This document shows, one piece after another, positions 1 to 8,375 of a DNA stretch of 64,000 nucleotides; position 1 is the stretch's first letter, and every line of letters starts with the position of its first letter. This DNA comes from Ceratothoa steindachneri (lineage: Eukaryota > Arthropoda > Malacostraca > Isopoda > Cymothoidae), in NCBI GenBank assembly GCA_963969495.1, contig OZ018320.1:79903748-79967747 (forward strand), given 5' to 3'. Below the pieces are notes generated by a model. That model searched no databases, had not been told where the DNA came from, and saw nothing but the letters and a program-made list of their open reading frames with translations. Made by a program: the position numbers and the translations under genes.

Positions 1-23
1 TAGTAAGCGAGAATCACATATTC

Positions 24-968
24 TACGAGGGGCGGTCAATAGGTTTTGCGAATCGGTAGGGCAAAACAAAGGAAGGGGATGGCTGTTTGTGGAGGTGTTA
101 GGACAAGTTATGACAAGTCATGACTTGCAGCCGCATGCTCCCGCCTCATCTATTTAAGAAGCATTAGCTGATCGCAGATCGTCAGACACAAATTTTTCAA
201 CAATGGAGAAGGTTGAGCACCGCGCAGTGATCAAATCTTTGACCAAGGAAGGCAAGAATGCAAAAAAGAACCATGGATGCATGGTTGCAATGTACACCGA
301 CACCCCCCCTTCGTATGAAACCTTTTTTCGCTGGAATAGGAAGTTCCGCCATGGTCGTGAGTCCCTTGAAGATGACCCCCGTCCAGGACGCCCGTCAGAC
401 GTGACCAACGAGCACAATATGGCAAGTGTGGAGAGGGTGATCCTCGAAAATCGACGGGTGAAGTTTGAAGAAATCGAGCGAGAACTTGGAATATCACATG
501 GAAGTGTTATGAACATCATCCACGACAATTTGGCCATGACCAAGGTCTCTGCCCGTTGGGTCCCTAGAAACCTCATGAAACCTCACGCCCCATGATCGAC
601 TTCAACGTTGTCAAAGTCCTCAAGGCTAGAGTTACACAAGCTGCCCTGTGCGAGTGCGAATTCGCGGAGCTCAACCATTTCCCCTACACTCCAGATCTGG
701 CCCCTAGCGACTACTTTTTATTCCGCCAGCTCAAGGCTGCACTGCGTGTACGCCCGTTTGAGGACGATGAAGATGTCCAGCTCGCCGTCCAGCAGTGGAT
801 TGAACAGCAGTCGGGAGATTTCTGGTTGTCGGGAATTCGAAGCCTCAGGGACAAGTGGCGCAAGTGCATTGAAGTCGAGGGTAGTTATATTGAAAAATAA
901 TAACACACTTTTCCTCATATCTCGTTTCCTTATATCCGAATTGCAAAACTTATTGACCGCCCCTCGTA
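24..968 (+). mobile_element. Internally deleted mariner-like transposon (MLE-A)
   Basis: Two inverted terminal repeats beginning CGAGGGGCGGTCAATA face each other at 26 and 966 and continue with a similar GTTTTGC block, flanked on both sides by TA, the usual mariner target duplication. The element is about 940 bp against a usual 1.3 kb. Between the repeats lie the N-terminal and C-terminal parts of a mariner transposase, with the catalytic middle missing. It cannot mobilise itself, but intact ends mean it could in principle be moved in trans. It lies just outside the left limit of the giant inverted repeat and has no mirror copy at the right end. Confidence 0.9.
203..900 (+). pseudogene. Mariner transposase, middle deleted
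   Basis: The first open frame (203-595, 130 aa) is the paired helix-turn-helix DNA-binding domain of a mariner transposase: a PSYETFFRWNRKF block, the linker LEDDPRPGRPSD (residues about 54-65), a second helix-turn-helix (REIE-type, ELGISHGSV), and the conserved KVSARWVPR. It stops at TGA 593-595. The next frame (592-900) resumes at the C-terminal catalytic portion with HFPYTPDLAPSDYFLF, which carries the third catalytic Asp region, and ends with a KCIEVEGSYIEK-type mariner C-terminus. The stretch with the first two catalytic aspartates (including the HDNARPH-type motif) is absent. Family membership is clear; function is lost. Confidence 0.88.
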
Positions 969-1522
969 AGTGCTCTCAAAACATTCCTATAATCTCATTG
1001 AAAACTTTAGAAAATTTACATAGAAGGTAGCGGATTATTTAGCTTTGATGGAGATAGCCTGTTTACCAATGTCCCAGCAAATGAAGCCATCTATGTTCTA
1101 TCTAAGGTATTAGACAATGCGATATTAAACCTCTCACTAGGCAAAAATTAAATTATAAATCTTGTAAAGCGATGTGTTACTGACATTGTATTTATTAATG
1201 AAATGGGTTTCTTCCGTCAGAAATACGGTCTTAGCATGGGTAATTCTTTATCGCCCATATTATGTAACCTTTTTATGTAAAATTTTAAAGTTAATTTACT
1301 CTCTTCTGTTATTCCACATCAAAATTTGGTATGGTTTAAGTATGTAGATGAATGTCATATCGATTTGGCCTATAAAAAGTTTAAATTCATTCGCTAATTT
1401 CCTCCAAAATCTTAACGACCTTCATCCCACCATTAATATTAAAGTATAATGGAAAAAAAGATAATTGTATAGCATTTCTCAGGGGGAAAATTGTAAGAGT
1501 CTTTGATCAATTTAGCTTCACT

Positions 1523-2148
1523 GTGTACCGTAAACCGACCCATTCTAATTCTTATATCCATTTCTTTTCACATGATGATGTAAATATTAAAATAGCCGTT
1601 GCATCAAGTATGTTTTTGAGAGTACTTAGAATATGTGATCTTCGCTTTCTAGAAGACGAGGTTACTCATATAACCTGCAGATTTATTGAATTAGATTATC
1701 CCGTCCACGTCATCAATGTGAGTTTATCAAAAGTTAAATCTACATACTACCGTCCCAGGGATAAAAACAAAGTGAGAAACATGAAATGTCTATCTTTCCC
1801 GTTCTCTCCACTCCTTCAGCAGAATCGTAACGGAATTGTGGCATCAGGTCGGTCCCTGGAGAACCTACCTCATCGTCTCCACCCCAAGGAGTTATTTATC
1901 GAGGTCGAGCATGGTTTAAATAGCCTGTTACGATCCTTAAATCTTTCCTTTGGACCAAGCCCATGGATCACCTTAATGAGGCAGGTGTATATAAAATCCC
2001 GTGTGAATCCACTAACTGTTCCTCATTCTACATAGCAGAGACTGGGGGAACATTAAAAAACGAATATATGAACACAAAGGTGATATTAGGCGAAATAGTA
2101 CTAAATCCAGTATTTTTAACCATATTATCAATTACAACCACCAAATAG
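1523..2148 (+). pseudogene. PLE-1 RT C-terminus and GIY-YIG remnants
   Basis: Two overlapping open frames (1523-2035 and 1963-2148) cover the post-palm region of the Penelope reverse transcriptase (the RKPT..Y.HF.S.H signature) and the start of the GIY-YIG endonuclease (GVYKIPC...SFYIAETGGTLKNEY). The switch of frame near 1975 and the inserted patch at 1817-1885 show it is not a working gene. In the GIY-YIG core the usual YIGET/YIGQT reads YIAET. Confidence 0.8.
1817..1885 (+). repeat. 69-bp patch copied from the 3.2-kb block
   Basis: This 69-bp stretch is nearly identical (3 mismatches) to 3204-3272, 1.4 kb downstream. It interrupts PLE-1: the right-arm relative of PLE-1 reads straight through the equivalent place with its own sequence. 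One of the three differences (CGT for CGA near the start) matches the right-arm copy of the donor block rather than the left-arm one. This suggests a templated insertion or gene-conversion patch. Confidence 0.8.
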
Positions 2149-2407
2149 ATTATTCAAAATCCCCAATTATATATAATTGTAAAGATTTATGTAAAAGAAA
2201 AATTGTAGAATAGATACTAATAAGAGAAATTCCCAATTTTAATCTTTCGTATGCTCAATTGAAATGTAGCTCCTACATATTTCCGGAACCTGATTGTAAA
2301 GAGTTTAGTTAATGATCTTAGAACCCCACCTACTTTTCTCAGTTTTTTTTTCTTCTGCTGGTATTTTGAAATATTTAGTAACTTGTGTATGTTCATTCCA
2401 TTCTCAT

Positions 2408-2460
2408 TATACGACTGAAGAGTGTATAGTAAACTTAATATCGAAACTAGTCTTGTAAAT
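2408..2460 (+). ncRNA. Hammerhead-ribozyme-like motif in PLE-1 tail
   Basis: The conserved hammerhead core is present in order: helix I strand TACGA (2410-2414), CTGAAGA (2415-2421), a helix II region, GAAAC (2443-2447), a two-base TA loop, then GTC (2450-2452) as the predicted cleavage triplet, followed by helix I strand TTGTA (2453-2457), which pairs with TACGA through one G-T wobble. Helix III would be only two pairs (AC with GT). This minimal helix III is the known form in Penelope-like elements (established knowledge: PLEs encode hammerhead motifs in their terminal repeats). Helix II pairing is imperfect, so activity is uncertain. Confidence 0.75.
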
Positions 2461-2509
2461 AAATTTTATGTTCCTATACGGTGGGTTTACTATCATACTG
2501 TATACCAGC

Positions 2510-2537
2510 ACTCGGGCTGTTAGGGCTTAGCCCGAGT
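2510..2537. repeat. 9-bp inverted repeat in PLE-1 tail
   Basis: ACTCGGGCT at 2510-2518 and AGCCCGAGT at 2529-2537 form a perfect 9-bp stem with a 10-base loop. It is kept in the right arm (about 61198-61225). A related imperfect stem lies at 3971-3998. Confidence 0.8.
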
Positions 2538-2599
2538 ATAAATTTAGTAAAGTGAGCGTGCATGTGCAAGCTGATTGTAGGAGAATAGCCTAATGCTCA

Positions 2600-3335
2600 C
2601 ACGTTTCCTCACCTCCCTTCCGGGCGGGCCGCGATAGAAACCTTCTCCTTCCGGCCCAATGTCTGGTGGCCTCCCGCCGGAAGAACCCGCCGGTCATTTC
2701 AGCTAACCACTGCATTCCTTCCCGGACTGGTTTTCCGGGGATTTCCGTAAGTTTACAAAGGACGAAATGGAAGATATAATCAAGCAGCTCTCACCCTAAG
2801 AAGGGCGCTTGACATCAAATCTACTTCCGGAGCCATGTGAACCTCTCCCGAGTTTCGGGTAAAGAAGATGAATTCTTTTAACCCTTGGGAGTAGAGCTTG
2901 CACAGAGTCTGGCGGGGCTAGAATTGCCTTCTATCTCACTGTTGTGGTAAATCGTCGGAGCACCAAGTCTTCAGCGAGGAAATCGGTCCCATTTAGGGAG
3001 GCTCCTTACCCTGTTGGTCTGCAAGTCAGTGCGGACCCAGGCTCGTACTCACGTTTTCAGAGCCGAAATCTACATCCCGGCTTTTCTCCGTGACCCTACT
3101 CCTTGATAGGTCACTTCGCCCCCCTCACAGAGGCACCCATGATCCCTCGGAGTTCACGAGCGTGGGGCCCTCTTTGACAAGAAGCTCCCTTCACCGCCTT
3201 CTTCCAGCAGAATCGAGACGGAATTGTGGGATCAGGTCGGTCCCTGGAGAACCTACCTCATCGTCTCCACCCCGTATCTCACCACCTTCACCCACCAGCG
3301 CGACCCGAACATCAGATTCCAAGGTAACCCTTCCC
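2600..3335. other. GC-rich conserved block, unidentified
   Basis: This block is distinctly GC-richer than its AT-rich surroundings and is well conserved in the right arm (about 60390-61130, minus). On the plus strand, the frame ending at 3335 encodes ELWDQVGPWRTYLIVSTPYL and continues TTFTHQRDPNIRFQ up to a plausible splice donor (CAAG then GTAACC at about 3332-3336). No acceptor or start was identified and the protein family is not recognised. It could be an exon or part of an unclassified repeat; a 69-bp piece of it recurs inside PLE-1, which favours a repeat. Confidence 0.45.
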
Positions 3336-3665
3336 TTTCACATTCCCCAACTTCACCGCGAAGCTTACCAACATTAAAAGTGTATAGGGATTTGCATAGT
3401 GAACAGTTATTTACAAGCCAAGTGAGATATCCGAGCTTCACTTATTAATTTATCTCTTAAAGAACCTTATTTGTATAAATATTTTTTTCTTGTTTAGCTT
3501 CATTAAATCTTTATTTTCATATTGTTGTGTATCTAACTTCCTTTGGGTCGCTTGCTGGCAAAGTTTATTCCAATCCCTCCGTAGCCAACCTCTAAACCCA
3601 TTCAGGGCACGGGCCGAACGAAGTATAAGGAGTAGTATGACGCCCCCTCGGCATTCGTGATAATA

Positions 3666-3667
<2 letters not shown>

Positions 3668-3754
<87 letters not shown>
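3668..3754. repeat. (TA)n microsatellite, empty PLE-2 site
   Basis: About 87 bp of uninterrupted TA dinucleotide. The flanks (GATAATAGA on the left, AGATTCGGGG on the right) are the same flanks that surround the PLE-2 insertion in the right arm, so this is the unoccupied version of that site. Beyond it, 3755-3995 has no recognisable feature. Confidence 0.95.
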
Positions 3755-3756
<2 letters not shown>

Positions 3757-3998
3757 ATTCGGGGAAAACTCCAACCACCCCTCGGCCTATTCATCGACAC
3801 TGATTTAATTTCTGCCAACACTGACTACAAGTAAGTAATTGCAGCTAATAACTCGGGCTCCTTTTATTGTGCCTGGTCGCACTTCATATATTTTCGTTCA
3901 GCGTTTGGCGGTCGTCTTAGAAGTGCCCTACCCAAAAATATCATTCGTAGCAGACGTTCACACGCGCTTGACTCGGGCTCAGAAGTTACAGTCCGAGT

Positions 3999-4553
3999 AG
4001 TTATCTATAATAGTAAAAATTAAAAGTAATTATGATTTAATTTTTTTTTAAACAATAGATTTCTATAGAGATTATGATTTAAATTTTGATGTATGAAAGG
4101 TTTCTGTTCTACAATATTCTTAAAGGAACAAAATATTATCCAGCAACTCGGTCTAATACGAACGAGCCTGGTAGGTGCAAAAAACTAACTGGCATCTCTT
4201 GTCAAGGGTACAGAACAAGCGACAGTCAGATCGGCCTCTGAGGCCTGCATTTCAATTGCACATCTGATAGGCAATTGAAATGCAGCCCCCATTCCCATAA
4301 CCTCATCGTAAAGAGCTTCGTAAACGATCTTAAACTCGCACTCCCTGATTAATGACCTTTTTATCCCGTTTTGTGTTTCTTTGTGTTTTTTTTCTGATCT
4401 GTATGCTATTTATAGACTATTTTTAAAAATTGCATTCTCAGTATACGACTGAAGAGGATATAATAAACTACGTACTGAAACTAGTCTCGTAAATTTAACT
4501 TTTGGCTCCTATACAGTGCTTTCACTATCATATACCATAACTCGCCATTGAGT
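3999..4553 (+). mobile_element. Orphan Penelope 3' tail, left arm only
   Basis: The part from about 4290 to 4535 is similar to the 3' tail of PLE-1 (2270-2500): a GTAAAGAG...GATCTTA block, a T-rich stretch, CTCAGTATACGACTGAAGAG, and a CTCCTATACAGTG...ACTATCATA block. No coding part accompanies it. The whole 555-bp segment is missing from the right arm, with GAGT at both edges (3995-3998 and 4550-4553), as expected for a deletion or insertion at 4-bp microhomology. Confidence 0.75.
4442..4493 (+). ncRNA. Second hammerhead-ribozyme-like motif
   Basis: Helix I strand TACGA (4444-4448), core CTGAAGA (4449-4455), GAAAC (4477-4481), a TA loop, GTC (4484-4486), then TCGTA (4487-4491), which pairs perfectly with TACGA. 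The layout matches the motif at 2408-2460 with a better helix I. Helix II is poorly paired here. Predicted cleavage is after C4486. Confidence 0.72.
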
Positions 4554-4560
4554 TCTTTTA

Positions 4561-4562
<2 letters not shown>

Positions 4563-4655
<93 letters not shown>

Positions 4656-4805
4656 CTTTCATGAACGCGAAAGAATGATGAAATGAATCCAGCAAACCGC
4701 AAGAAACAGTAAAACAGGATAATTTTTCTTCGGAAATGTTATTTCCTAATTCGCAAAAATTCCGTACATGGGTGGGATTCGAACCAAACACACTGAGGCA
4801 GTGTT
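4563..4805 (-). mobile_element. 5'-truncated tRNA-derived SINE with (TA)n tail
   Basis: Read on the minus strand, the unit starts near 4805, contains a pol III B-box-like GGTTCGAATCC (about 4777-4787), runs through a body ending CATTCTTTCGCGTTCATGAAAGATTT, and ends in a (TA)n tract of about 90 bp (4563-4652). The A-box half seen in the copy at 63232-63415 is missing, so this is 5' truncated, as is common for SINEs. The right-arm copy is at about 56660-56856. Confidence 0.7.
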
Positions 4806-5310
4806 AATCATGGCAGGTTTTATTGAAAGCGACGGCTAAATTTGTAAATTTTGTATTAGTAATTTTCTTTTTAATCCTCTCGATTTGTCGTCTATCGCCT
4901 TTTCTTCTCGCGTCTACTCGTAAATACGCTGCCCGAAGTTCATTGAAAACTTAAGCTTTTGATCTTAAGGAAGATATTATTAATTTAATGCATTTTTTAT
5001 AATACTTTATAAAATTGGCGCGTTTTGATACGGCACGTATTATCTTCAAAGGCAAAGTGGACAATGTTACAAGAAATTGTTTTATTTATAACAATATTTG
5101 GTTACAGACTTACTAACGAACGAAAAATGGATGCGTGTAGGCGAACTAACTCCGATTAGGGCAGGGTGGTGGGAGGAGGTAAGCTCCTTTCTCATGGTGA
5201 TAACCAGTTCGCGTTGCATTGTTTAAGCTTGTTCTGTTGCTCGGCTCTGTCCTCTTGCACTTGGAAGTATGGCGGCAGAATTGAATTGTACGTTTAACCT
5301 TGCTTGTTAT

Positions 5311-5315
<5 letters not shown>
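4806..5315. other. AT-rich stretch, no gene seen
   Basis: No coding, RNA or mobile signature was recognised. It is conserved in the right arm (about 56159-56655). Confidence 0.6.

Positions 5316-5373
<58 letters not shown>
5316..5373. repeat. (TA)n microsatellite
   Basis: About 58 bp of TA dinucleotide. The mirror copy in the right arm lies at about 56095-56158 with the same flanks. Confidence 0.95.
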
Positions 5374-5375
<2 letters not shown>

Positions 5376-5639
5376 TCAAGGAGTAGTAATTGGCGTCGAT
5401 CTTGAGTACAGTTTATAATTATGTATTCTCCTCCATCTGAAAAACACGAAGTTTGCCTTAACAGAAAATTGATAGTTTAATCGTTAAATGTCGAAGTTTA
5501 CGTTGAGATAATCGTGTTTACTCTTGATGGCTAAAGTCACATTTTTTTACTCTTCTCTATCAGATAACCCATAGAATACAAGTACTTGACTGAGTTACAT
5601 ATTCGATATTTCATGCTTTATGTTTTATAAAGGCAACAC

Positions 5640-6055
5640 TTGTAATGAACCAGGGAAAAACCATCGCTGATCCTCCTTACTATCAACAGCATGAAAGTGT
5701 AAATCAGATTCTGCGCCAAAAAACATCCAGGTCTAATCAACCGAAAGAGGGTCATTCCGAAACAAGATAATGCAAGGCCACCTTCAGAGAAGGCAACCCA
5801 AGTAAAGATGAAGTCTTTAGGCTGGCAGGTTTTACCTAACCTACTTTACTCACCAGAATTAACACTAGCAGGGTTATAACTTATTCACCTCCCCTGAAAA
5901 CTAAAAAGGGGGTGGGGGTGAAACATTCAGAAATAATAAAGAAGTCAAGACAGCGTTCGATTCCCTTTTCTCTACTCAAAACCTTTTCCGTGCAATCAGC
6001 AAACTGGTTTCGCGGTGGGCAAATGTAATCCCTAATGATGGCCATAATGTTTATG
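5640..6055 (+). pseudogene. Mariner transposase C-terminal relic
   Basis: A degenerate frame contains the mariner pattern in order: a VIPKQDNARPPSEKAT block (the catalytic HDNARPH motif, with Gln for His), LGWQVLPNLLYSPELTLA (the HPPYSPDLAPSD motif, degraded), then after a frame change EVKTAFDSLFSTQNLFRAIS and RWANVIPNDGHNV (the C-terminal end). Stops and indels make it non-functional. It resembles the Hsmar/irritans type rather than MLE-A. The right-arm copy lies at about 55416-55831. Confidence 0.8.
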
Positions 6056-6139
6056 AGAGTAAATATTTTTATTAAAATAATTTACGTAAAATGTGACATT
6101 ACCTTTCCTTATGTCTAATGTCATCACATATTTTCATTT

Positions 6140-6320
6140 CCTATGCTCGTATCTTCGGGGCGTTCGAAAGCGTAGGTGGAGAGCGTGCTGGATTTTAAAA
6201 CAAAAAGTTCGATTCCAGACGCGGTAACTAAAAACCCAGTGTTGGCTACGTTCGTTGAAGACTCCTAGTTACCAACCTACATGGTAGCTTGCGGCCCCAA
6301 GCTTATCATGATGAAAAAAA
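6140..6320 (+). mobile_element. tRNA-derived SINE (SINE-2)
   Basis: The segment GTAGGTGGAGAGCGTGCTGG resembles a tRNA D-arm and A box. It is followed about 35 bases later by AGTTCGATTCC, a 10/11 match to the pol III B box GGTTCGANTCC. The downstream body (about 6225-6320) has no coding content. This is the arrangement of a tRNA-derived SINE. The mirror copy is at about 55151-55331. Confidence 0.6.
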
Positions 6321-8375
6321 TCCAGGAAGATGATGATATCTTCACAACTTTCTTCACGGATCTCTTCTTACAAAGTTTGAGCGAAGGATTCCCTCGTTTA
6401 AACTTCACCCCTCTTTTCACCCCCCGTTTATACATCTTTGTGTGCTCTTATCATAATGACATTAAAAACCATGGAAAAATCACATTCCCCTACCTCACAT
6501 GCCCACGTATATCAAAATGACTCACTCACGCCATCTTTTACCCAACTATGCACTTTACTTTCACTCGTGTAATTAATCTTCAATTTGACAATAATTTATA
6601 GTTCTTCCTTCTCAAAAAGTTCATCATTTCCTTTTCAATTCAACACACTTAACATTCAGTTTAGATCGATTTATTTCTTGCTTTCTCTGCCAGCTATCTC
6701 ACTGCAATACTTAATTCAAACACACATCTCGTTCATACACCTACCTGCCTTCAACACTCAGCCGACTTATTCCTAAGTGGCTCTTGTTTTCTCGCTTCTA
6801 TACTTTACAATTGTGCAAAAGTAGTTTCACAGGATCTTTTCACTTTTAGCCACTTTTCCACTTTCAAAAGCTTTAAAACACGACCACAACAGCTACATTT
6901 TTCATAACATCAACAACAACAGCTCTTGCATTTCGGCTAATATACCACACACTATAGCAGTCTTTCACTTTTCTTGCCATTTCCTACAGTAGTAACAACC
7001 TCTGGCGTAGGTGCTATAGTCGAATACAGAACCCAGTTTGCAACACCAAATCTATTCATATTTATTTCCTCTTCCATACATACCATCATTATACAACATA
7101 TCAACTACCCCAGAAATATACAATTAACATTCTAATTACCCATAAATACTCTCTCGGTATTTCGGTGTTCTCACCTCTTTCCACAATATTACCTGCTTCT
7201 TTCTGTACCTACACTCACCTTCCTTCACATTTTATGCTTTCTTAGTTTGAGCCATCACACAATTCACTGCTTATTTTTGCCTCCTGTGCATTCCACCGTA
7301 TCTCTCTGGCATTATCTATTTGCCCCAATCAATGTTTAGCCGATATAAGCCTGCGTATTCTTCTCCACCTTACCTCCTCCATCATCCTTTCTTTATCCAC
7401 CATTCCACTTTCTATTTACAATTTTAGCATAAAACAGTTATTACAGTGCCCACTATAAGTTACTGAAATTTGTTCCACACACCAACCAATTTAATCTTAC
7501 ACAGCGCATTTATGTAGTGAGATTGTCTCATCTTTATTCACATTTTACTTTAACCACATTCCTCAATAAAATCCTTTTCAACAGGAGCAAATAGACCATT
7601 CTTTTGTTTTACCTTTCTTTTTTTTTGTGTAGTTCTCGTGTACTTAAAGAAATCTTGGTACTGAAAGAATTTGGTTCCCACATACCGGGTTTGTGAGAGT
7701 AGAAACATATCCCTCTCTCCAGTTTCATTATTTCAAGGTGTACCAGCAGTTCTGGGTATGGTATCCTTCTTTCTTTGGTCTTATCGCGCATTTGTGCATC
7801 ATACAACCATCGCCCGATTCCCATTACTAATTTCGTTGCAAGTTATTCCAAACCACTCTTTTTCATCGTTACTTAGACTATTGCAGTAGTTATATGGTAC
7901 AATCACAATAGTTTCATCTAGTAAATCACAATTTCATACACATGATTCTAGATTTCAAGTATTCACACTCAATCACTGCATCATCTCACTTCACACTCAA
8001 TAATACCCTTTACTAAACAGGAGTAATTCACTCTATTGCAATGAGGCTTTAATTAGAAGTCGAAATCGAAAGGACATTATTTTCCAGCAAGGGGAATGAA
8101 AGCAACTGGTGGGAATTTGTAAATAAGAATCAATGAATCTATTAGGGGCTAAAATCCCCTCATAATTTCATTGAATCCCATTCAGACCCAAGAGTACAAA
8201 TTTAAATCTAAATCAATGATAAACTTTTCGAGAACTCACATGTGTGTAAATAATTATTTAAGCTTTAATGATCTTTAGATATAATCAAGTTATATCTCAA
8301 GTTATATCCGAATTATAGGTTAGAAAATAAAAGGACTTAATCATGTCAGGGATTAATAATTATTAACCTCATCAG
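6321..8375. other. Intergenic or intronic AT-rich DNA
   Basis: No domain-bearing frame was recognised. Short open frames here are identical in the right arm, but only because the arms are nearly identical at DNA level in this part, so they are not evidence of coding. Upstream exons of the transporter at 8376 could lie here or beyond, but none could be supported. Confidence 0.55.

Larger units (their letters stand above)
1031..2545 (+). mobile_element. Degenerate Penelope-like element (PLE-1)
   Basis: Broken reading frames match a Penelope-type retroelement in order. Near 1040-1090 is a DSLFTNVP-like reverse transcriptase block. At 1205-1275 is FRQKYGLSMGNSLSPILCNLFM (palm motif). Near 1335 is a KYVDE catalytic box in which the second Asp of YVDD is Glu. 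At 1523-1640 is VYRKPTHSNSYIHFFSHDD, followed by a GIY-YIG-type endonuclease block around 1978-2060 (GVYKIPC, then SFYIAETGGTLK). Stops and frameshifts are frequent, and a 69-bp foreign patch lies at 1817-1885. The 3' tail contains a hammerhead-ribozyme-like fold. A related relic lies at the right end on the minus strand (about 61200-61974), so the outer limit of the inverted repeat falls within this element. Confidence 0.85.

Noticed and set aside
154..576. 140-codon frame antisense to the mariner transposase
   Set aside because: The plus strand matches mariner motifs; the minus frame is a shadow.
3592..3821. Open frames with long Tyr-Ile runs over (TA)n arrays
   Set aside because: They are translations of the microsatellite; the same occurs at 4558, 5146, 57034, 59900, 61980 and 63023.
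6281..6776. Short open frames conserved in the other arm
   Set aside because: The arms are nearly identical at DNA level here, so conservation carries no coding information; no domains or start context.
7671..7889. Possible upstream exon of the transporter (hydrophobic, after TTTCAAG)
   Set aside because: No clear donor at the end and weak resemblance to SLC17 sequences; not supported.
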